DNA from: Aquiflexum lacus
GTDB lineage: Bacteria; Bacteroidota; Bacteroidia; Cytophagales; Cyclobacteriaceae
Length of the DNA: 64,000 bases
Direction: 5' to 3'
Assembly (NCBI RefSeq): GCF_015476655.1
Contig: NZ_JABFHF010000007.1
Coordinates: 62,001-126,000 of the forward strand
The translations under genes and the position numbers were made by a program. This document shows, one piece after another, positions 62,469 through 64,000 of the stretch. How positions within the stretch are numbered: the first letter of the stretch is position 1; the number at the start of each line of letters is the position of its first letter. Under the pieces are notes generated by a model, which did no database searches, was not told where the DNA came from, and saw only the letters and a program-made list of their open reading frames with translations.

Positions 62469-63110
62469 ATGGCTTTAACTTTAAGAAAAGATTATAAACC
62501 CAAAATGCTATCTCGCCAAAATAATACTTTTACAACTGAAAATTCTTTGGAAAACAGCAGTTTAACTGTGCCAAAAGAGGATGTTGTTTTATGGGATTCC
62601 TTTAGGGATGGAAATGAATCGGCATTTATCCGTATTTATGAGACTTATTTTGAAATGCTTTTTGCGTATGGTTGGAGGATTTGTAAAAAAGAAGAGCTGG
62701 TCAAAGATGCCATTCAGGATATGTTCATAGAACTTAGAAAACACCGTAGCAATCTTAGTCCGACAGATTCAATTAAATTTTACCTTTTCAAATGTCTCAA
62801 AAGAACAATCATCAAGGAAGAAGGAAAGTGGTATAGTAATTTAGAAGACATTGATAACAGTTATTTTTTTGATTTTACATTTTCACATGAAAAGCTTTTA
62901 ATCGACAGGCAAATCAACGAGGAGATAAAAGAAAAACTCAACAAAGCCATTGCTTTACTGAGTCCCAGAAAAAGAGAAGTCATTTATTATTTTTTTTATG
63001 AAGGTCTCAATTATCAGCAAATCCAGGAAATCATGAAACTGGATAATATCAAATCCGCCAGAAACTTGATTTATAAAGCCCTTGGGTTTTTGCGTCAGGT
63101 GATGAAGTAA
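62469..63110 (+). CDS. ECF sigma factor (sigma-70 family)
   Basis: Most likely start is ATG 62469 (213 aa) or ATG 62505 (201 aa); the TTG at 62442 is less likely. Region 2 is seen in NESAFIRIYETYFEMLFAYG and AIQDMFIELRKHRSNL, region 4 in SPRKREVIYYFFYEGLNYQQ and IQEIMKLDNIKSARNLIYKALGFLR. These are the features of the Bacteroidetes FecI-like sigma factors paired with FecR and TonB-dependent receptors. A FecR gene follows after 355 bp. Confidence 0.92.
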   Translation: MALTLRKDYKPKMLSRQNNTFTTENSLENSSLTVPKEDVVLWDSFRDGNESAFIRIYETYFEMLFAYGWRICKKEELVKDAIQDMFIELRKHRSNLSPTDSIKFYLFKCLKRTIIKEEGKWYSNLEDIDNSYFFDFTFSHEKLLIDRQINEEIKEKLNKAIALLSPRKREVIYYFFYEGLNYQQIQEIMKLDNIKSARNLIYKALGFLRQVMK

Positions 63111-63465
63111 GCAGATTTGGATTTAAAAGCCTTCAATAATAAGTCTGTATTTCAAAATAGCAGTAGTTAATAAACAGGCTTTAACATTAAGAGTGTAGGA
63201 GATTTTACAGTAAAATTACTGTCTCCCCACCCCCAAAGGGATAAATAACCTGACAGTATTCAATCCTTTTCGGGATAATTAATGTCACTTTTCGGCATCA
63301 GTTCGGTAAGGCTTCCAGGATTCACATACCCAGTTACGGTAAACTTTCTCAAAATTTATTTTCCTTAAAATCAATATCTTATGATAGATAAATAATTTTT
63401 TTTCAAAAATAAAGGTGTCATTTTGACTTTTTTTTTCTTTTGATAATATAGTAATAAGCCTCAAA
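63111..63465. other. spacer between the ECF sigma gene and fecR
   Basis: No gene. It holds copy D of the CCGGAT-AAATAACC-CAACCCC repeat (63222-63279), which separates two genes that often lie closely together. The fecR promoter should lie in the AT-rich part after 63340. Confidence 0.55.
63222..63279 (+). repeat. CCGGAT-AAATAACC-CAACCCC repeat, copy D
   Basis: Starts TCTCCCCACCCCC like copy B, has a reduced hairpin part (AAAGGGAT), then AAATAACCTGACAGTATT and CAATCCTTTTCGGG. About 17 kb from the other copies. Confidence 0.6.
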
Positions 63466-64000
63466 TGAATAAAGTTGAATTCTTATTGACCAACCCTGAA
63501 TTTGTGCGTTGGGTCAGATATCCTGATAAGGATTTGGATACCTATTGGAAAAACTGGATGGAAGCCAATCCTGAAAGGGTTGAAGATATTAAGTCGGCAA
63601 GAGAAATAGTGAAAGGAATTCAATTTGAAGAAATACTTCCAAATGTTGAAATCAAAGATGAAGTCTTGGCCAAAATTTTAAAGGAAACAAATACAAAGGA
63701 AAAAGAGAGTTCCAAAGATTCTCAAAAGAAAAAATCTTTGATCGATTGGTTTAATCAAATCGGTCAGATTTATAAAGTAGCTGCCATCCTGATTATTGCT
63801 ATGGCAATGTATCTGCCAAATTACCTTCATAAAAACACATCTTCTGAAGGGCTGGAATCAGACAAGGTCCTTTGGGTTGAGAAATCAACCTCAGCAGGAG
63901 AAAAGTTGACTATCACGCTTCCGGATGGATCTAGGGTTTGGCTGAATTCAGGAAGTAAATTAGAATTTCCCGAGAAGTTTAATGAAACGGAAAGGTATAT
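63466..64000 (+). CDS. FecR-domain anti-sigma factor, C-terminus beyond window
   Basis: ATG at 63466; 178 codons are visible and the frame is open at the window end. Residues 1-100 form the cytoplasmic part with NPEFVRWVRYPDKDLDTYWK, the segment about 101-121 (YKVAAILIIAMAMYLP) is the single membrane helix, and WVEKSTSAGEKLTITLPDGS with RVWLNSGSKLEFP begins the periplasmic FecR domain (T.ap.Gek..l.LpDGs.VwLNs.S.l.yP). It transmits a signal from a TonB-dependent receptor to the ECF sigma factor encoded upstream. Confidence 0.93.

Noticed and set aside
1-64000. tRNA, rRNA, prophage or insertion-sequence genes
   Set aside because: None was recognised by eye on either strand; a tRNAscan/Infernal run would be needed to exclude a missed small RNA gene.

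Overview
The window reads as an ordinary chromosomal stretch from a member of the Bacteroidota, most likely a marine or soda-lake type Cytophagales (Cyclobacteriaceae-like; inference from gene types, not from a marker gene). Supporting signs are the low-to-moderate GC content, almost no Shine-Dalgarno sequences, promoter -7 elements close to TAnnTTTG, many small lipoproteins with SPII signals, an ECF sigma/FecR pair, a DUF2490 outer-membrane protein, the Bacteroidetes-type arginine decarboxylase, MenA (menaquinone) and a fused CcsBA cytochrome c maturation protein. No rRNA, tRNA, CRISPR array, prophage or insertion sequence was recognised.

Layout. 1-3.1 kb: start of a secreted protein, a gene-poor stretch with hairpins and a tiny ORF, two small membrane proteins, a DUF1456 protein and an exported Pcm. 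3.2-6.8 kb: a putative nitrosative/anaerobic stress block: an unknown 597-aa protein with a nitronate-monooxygenase-like TIM-barrel look, a stand-alone ScdA_N-like protein, an HMA-CDF transporter and an Rrf2 regulator with three cysteines. 6.8-13.4 kb: an operon nrfH-nrfA-porin-ccsBA for respiratory nitrite ammonification, divergent from a fasciclin lipoprotein. 14.5-16.2 kb: a lipoprotein and an AT-rich MNT/HEPN toxin-antitoxin pair. 16.2-21.8 kb: a molybdenum cofactor cluster (moaA, moeA, TauE-like transporter, moaD, mobA, moeB-rhodanese, moaE). 22-33 kb: mixed housekeeping genes (GNAT, Na/Ca exchanger, PAP2-like, VOC, SGNH hydrolase, YciH, Usp, MenA, glutathione peroxidase, ArgS, arginase). 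33-46 kb: amino-acid permease with aminotransferase, GlgX, FAD oxidoreductase, arginine decarboxylase, an unknown MORN-like/coiled-coil exported protein with a DUF2490 protein, and a D-threonine aldolase-family enzyme. 46.5-51 kb: a giant haem-binding lipoprotein with HEAT repeats plus a PIG-L deacetylase. 51-57 kb: lipocalin-like lipoprotein, NamZ, FtsX-type permease, Dpm1-like glycosyltransferase, ATP-grasp protein, TPR lipoprotein. 57-62 kb: hisG-hisD-hisC-hisB, interrupted by two repeat-filled gaps. 62.4-64 kb: ECF sigma factor and a truncated FecR.

How it fits together. Three near-identical operators (core TGA-N6-TCA, CRP/FNR type) lie ahead of the 597-aa gene, nrfH and the fasciclin gene, each about 34-37 bp ahead of a plausible -7 element. 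This suggests one regulator joins nitrite ammonification with the unknown NMO-like/ScdA_N pair. The Moco cluster would serve a molybdoenzyme (for example a nitrate reductase) outside the window. The most notable non-coding content is several families of dispersed hairpin and GA-rich repeats in intergenic regions, including inside the his operon. I did not find a clearly new multi-gene system; the best candidates are the putative FNR-type regulon with its unknown members and the MORN-like/DUF2490 operon.
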